DNA from: JAWPNA01 sp045402695
Lineage (GTDB): Bacteria; Acidobacteriota; Polarisedimenticolia; JACPZX01; DASXTC01
Direction: 5' to 3'
Assembly: GCA_045402695.1 (NCBI GenBank)
Contig: JAWPNA010000427.1
Coordinates: forward strand, 1-5,705
DNA length: 5,705 nucleotides
Below, one piece after another: positions 3,718 through 5,705 of this stretch. Under the pieces are notes generated by a model. It was given only the letters and a program-made list of their open reading frames with translations, had not been told where the DNA came from and searched no databases. The position numbers were made by a program, and so were the translations under genes. Each line of letters opens with the position of its first letter. The stretch's first letter is position 1.

Positions 3718-5705
3718 AGGACCTGCTCAAAGAGGCCAAGCGTGTGGCGCGCCAGGGGGACTACTCGCGCGCGGGCGACCTGTGCGACATGGCGGGACAT
3801 CCGCTCGACGCCATCGCCTATTACGTCCAGGGCAAGCACTACCTGCTGGCCGGCGAAGTGGCGTCCCGCATCGGCGAGTACGCGCAGGCCGCCGGATACT
3901 TCGGCAGCGGAGGAGATGCCCCTCAGGCGGCGGAGATGTACCTGAAGGCCGGCCAGAAGCGAAAGGCCGCGATGATGTACGAACGGTCGGGCCAGTACCT
4001 CAAGGCAGCGGAGCTCGAGGAGAAGCTGACCAATCATGTGGCTGCGGCGGCCTACTACGAGATGGGAGGCCAGATCGAGAAGGCCGCTTACCTGTTCGCC
4101 CACGCCGGCGACCACGCGAAGGCGGCGGCGCTTTACGAGAAGCTCCTCTCGGACGGCGGCAAGGCCAATGTGCTCGACACGGGCGCCTTCGATTTCGAGG
4201 AGCTGCGCAACAGAGGCGCGAAGTACTCGCGTTTCGCCGGAATCCTACACATGAAGGCGGGTCATTTCTCCAAGGCGGCGCCCTTTCTCGAGCAGGCCGG
4301 GCTTTTCGATCAGGCGGTGCAGGCATACCGCAAGTCCGGGGCCACCGATCGCGCGGTGGCCTTGCTGATCAAGCTGGAGAACCACGCCGAGGCTCTCAAG
4401 ATGGTGGAAGATGATCCTTCAGCCAAGATCGAGGGCAAGCTGCTCGGAGAGCTGTATCTGCGTTCGGGACGGTTCGAGCGCGCAGCGGAGGTGTTCCTTT
4501 CCGAGGGACTCAACTTCAAGGCCGCCGAGTGTTTCGAGAGCTGCGGCGACCTGATGCGCGCGGCCACGCTGTACGCCTCCGAGGGGGAGATGATACGCGC
4601 CGCCGACCTGTACTCGGGCATTGGCCGCCATCTGGAAGCGGCGCACGGCTACGAAAAGGCGGGCGAGATGCCCAACGCGGGCCGCGCCTACGAGAAGGCA
4701 GGTCGTCCCGACGATGCGGTGCGCGTCTACATGATGGCGGGGAAAATCCTCGAGGCGGCACGGCTCCACATGGAAAGCGGCGGCAAGAGCCAGTCGATCC
4801 GAATCCTCCAGCAGGTGCCGAAGGACGATCCTGACTTCGCGCGCGCTTCCTTTCTGCTCGGCACGTTGTTTTATGAGCAGGGGCTCTACGCGCCCGCCAC
4901 CGAGAAATTCGAATGCTCGCTGCGGCTGACCAAGAGCGAGAGCGAGAGGACCAAATGTCTCTACCATCTCGGGCTCACCTTCGAGCAGATGGGGCGTGTG
5001 GAAGAGGCCGCCCATCTCTACGAGAAGGTCCTGGCCGTGGACTACCACCACGCGGACGTGGCCGAGAGGATCAAGGCGCTCGCGCGGCAGCTCGCGCCCC
5101 ACCAGGCCTCTTCCACCACCGGCGGCAAGCGCGTCACCGGCGAGACCGCCCGGATGGCCGCCACAGGGCAGGGCTCCGCCGCCAACATCTCGGGCCGGCT
5201 GGAGGTCACACGCAAGCTGGGCGAGGGGCGCTACGCGGTGGTGTTCGAGGCCTACGACCGCGTGCTGCAGAGGAAGGTCGCCGCCAAGAGGTACCCGCCC
5301 GCGACCACGAGCGCCCCTGACATGATCGATCGCTTCCTTCGCGAGGCACGCAAGGTGTCCGAGCTCGGGCATCCCAACCTCGTTACCGTCTATGGGATCG
5401 GGGAGGATCACGAGGGGCGGTACATTCTCGAGGAGATGGTGGAGGGCCGGACCCTCAGGGAAATGCTGGACGAGAAGATCCGCATCGAGCCGGCGCGCGT
5501 GCTGGAAATCGCCACGCAGCTCTGCGACCTGCTCGGCTACGCCCACCGCAAGGCGATCCTGCACAGGGACTTGCGGCCCGAGAACATCTTCCTGCTGCCG
5601 CAGGATCAGGTGAAGGTCTCCGATTTCGGGCTGAGGGCCCGCCTGAGCGATCCTTCCGCCCTGGAGGGGCGCGCCGTGTGCTACGCCTCGCCCGAGATGA
5701 TCCGC
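3714..5705 (+). CDS. Alpha-solenoid/TPR protein with C-terminal Ser/Thr-type kinase domain, 3' end off window
   Basis: GTG 3714 opens a frame with no stop through the window end (664 codons so far). Residues 7-150, 175-239 and 244-373 are tandem helical units, mostly exactly 13 residues (pattern AAxxYxxAGxxxx). About two ordinary TPRs follow (376-456), then a polar linker (about 457-491). From residue 496 a Hanks-type kinase begins: P-loop GEGRYAVV (503-510), VAAK with the catalytic Lys at 525, a helix-C Glu at about 544, HRDLRPEN (617-624), DFG (637-639), then YASPE (657-661). It probably phosphorylates Ser/Thr on partners held by the solenoid. Oddities are Ala508 for the third P-loop glycine, Glu573 at the likely gatekeeper, Arg621 for the usual Lys, and SPE for APE. 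No membrane helix is seen, so it looks cytosolic. The C-lobe remainder lies outside the window. Confidence 0.88.
   Translation, partial: MKDLLKEAKRVARQGDYSRAGDLCDMAGHPLDAIAYYVQGKHYLLAGEVASRIGEYAQAAGYFGSGGDAPQAAEMYLKAGQKRKAAMMYERSGQYLKAAELEEKLTNHVAAAAYYEMGGQIEKAAYLFAHAGDHAKAAALYEKLLSDGGKANVLDTGAFDFEELRNRGAKYSRFAGILHMKAGHFSKAAPFLEQAGLFDQAVQAYRKSGATDRAVALLIKLENHAEALKMVEDDPSAKIEGKLLGELYLRSGRFERAAEVFLSEGLNFKAAECFESCGDLMRAATLYASEGEMIRAADLYSGIGRHLEAAHGYEKAGEMPNAGRAYEKAGRPDDAVRVYMMAGKILEAARLHMESGGKSQSIRILQQVPKDDPDFARASFLLGTLFYEQGLYAPATEKFECSLRLTKSESERTKCLYHLGLTFEQMGRVEEAAHLYEKVLAVDYHHADVAERIKALARQLAPHQASSTTGGKRVTGETARMAATGQGSAANISGRLEVTRKLGEGRYAVVFEAYDRVLQRKVAAKRYPPATTSAPDMIDRFLREARKVSELGHPNLVTVYGIGEDHEGRYILEEMVEGRTLREMLDEKIRIEPARVLEIATQLCDLLGYAHRKAILHRDLRPENIFLLPQDQVKVSDFGLRARLSDPSALEGRAVCYASPEMIR
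3732..4832 (+). repeat. Coding tandem repeat: 13-residue (39-base) alpha-solenoid units
   Basis: Within the kinase gene, residues 7-149 divide into 11 consecutive 13-residue units, with a one-residue insertion at 150. Residues 175-239 give about five more (the last is atypical), and 244-373 give ten. Ala occupies unit position 1 in nearly all units and often position 2, an aromatic or Leu is common at position 5, and Gly is usual at position 9. Examples are AAEMYLKAGQKRK, AATLYASEGEMIR and AGRAYEKAGRPDD. Each unit fits one short helix and a turn, two units making a helical hairpin. The break at 151-174 (acidic, FDFEEL) and a four-residue interruption at 240-243 separate three blocks. Units have diverged in sequence, so the array is old rather than a recent expansion. 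Confidence 0.75.

Noticed and set aside
3732..4832. A DNA-level tandem repeat or recent repeat expansion in the kinase gene
   Set aside because: The 39-base period is seen in the protein pattern only. Nucleotide copies have diverged, so this is an old structural repeat.
4419..5564. A 381-codon open frame on the minus strand inside the kinase gene
   Set aside because: It mirrors the kinase gene codons in GC-rich DNA. Its product has no recognisable motifs, while the plus strand has TPR-like repeats and kinase motifs across the same bases.

Overview
The window is a GC-rich bacterial fragment with frequent GTG starts, closely packed genes and several regulatory or signalling families (kelch repeats, a PqqD-like domain, TPRs, a Hanks-type kinase). 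This mix is common in Acidobacteriota, Eisenbacteria-like lineages, Myxococcota and related large-genome phyla, but nothing here fixes the taxon. No rRNA, tRNA, CRISPR array, insertion sequence or phage gene was found.

Layout. At the left edge, on the minus strand, is the N-terminal part of a kelch-repeat protein (1-367, continuing off the window). A good sigma70-type promoter (339-367) then fires rightward into a GTG-started gene (419-1660). This encodes a membrane-anchored protein with a PqqD-like winged-helix domain followed by TPRs. Ten bases later comes a 179-residue conserved-looking protein of unknown function (1671-2210), probably in the same transcript. From 2211 to 2829 there is no intact gene. 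It holds a truncated ROK-kinase N-terminus (about 2306-2452), three hairpin-forming inverted repeats and a plausible second promoter (2697-2725).

This second promoter precedes a DUF72 (YecE-like) protein (2830-3717). Its stop codon overlaps by four bases the GTG start of a large gene (3714 to beyond 5705). That last gene is the most unusual object in the window. At least 370 residues of alpha-solenoid, built largely from units phased at exactly 13 residues, lead through about two TPRs and a polar linker into a C-terminal protein-kinase domain. The kinase keeps the catalytic Lys, HRD and DFG but has R in place of K in the HRDLKPEN motif, Glu at the likely gatekeeper position, and Ala for the third glycine of the P-loop. 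The usual bacterial layout is a kinase domain first, followed by a membrane segment and sensor or TPR region; here the scaffold comes first and no membrane segment is seen before the kinase.

Two probable operons are therefore visible: PqqD/TPR protein plus unknown protein, and DUF72 plus solenoid kinase. They share a theme of protein-protein scaffolds and signalling, but the sequence does not show a direct functional link between them.
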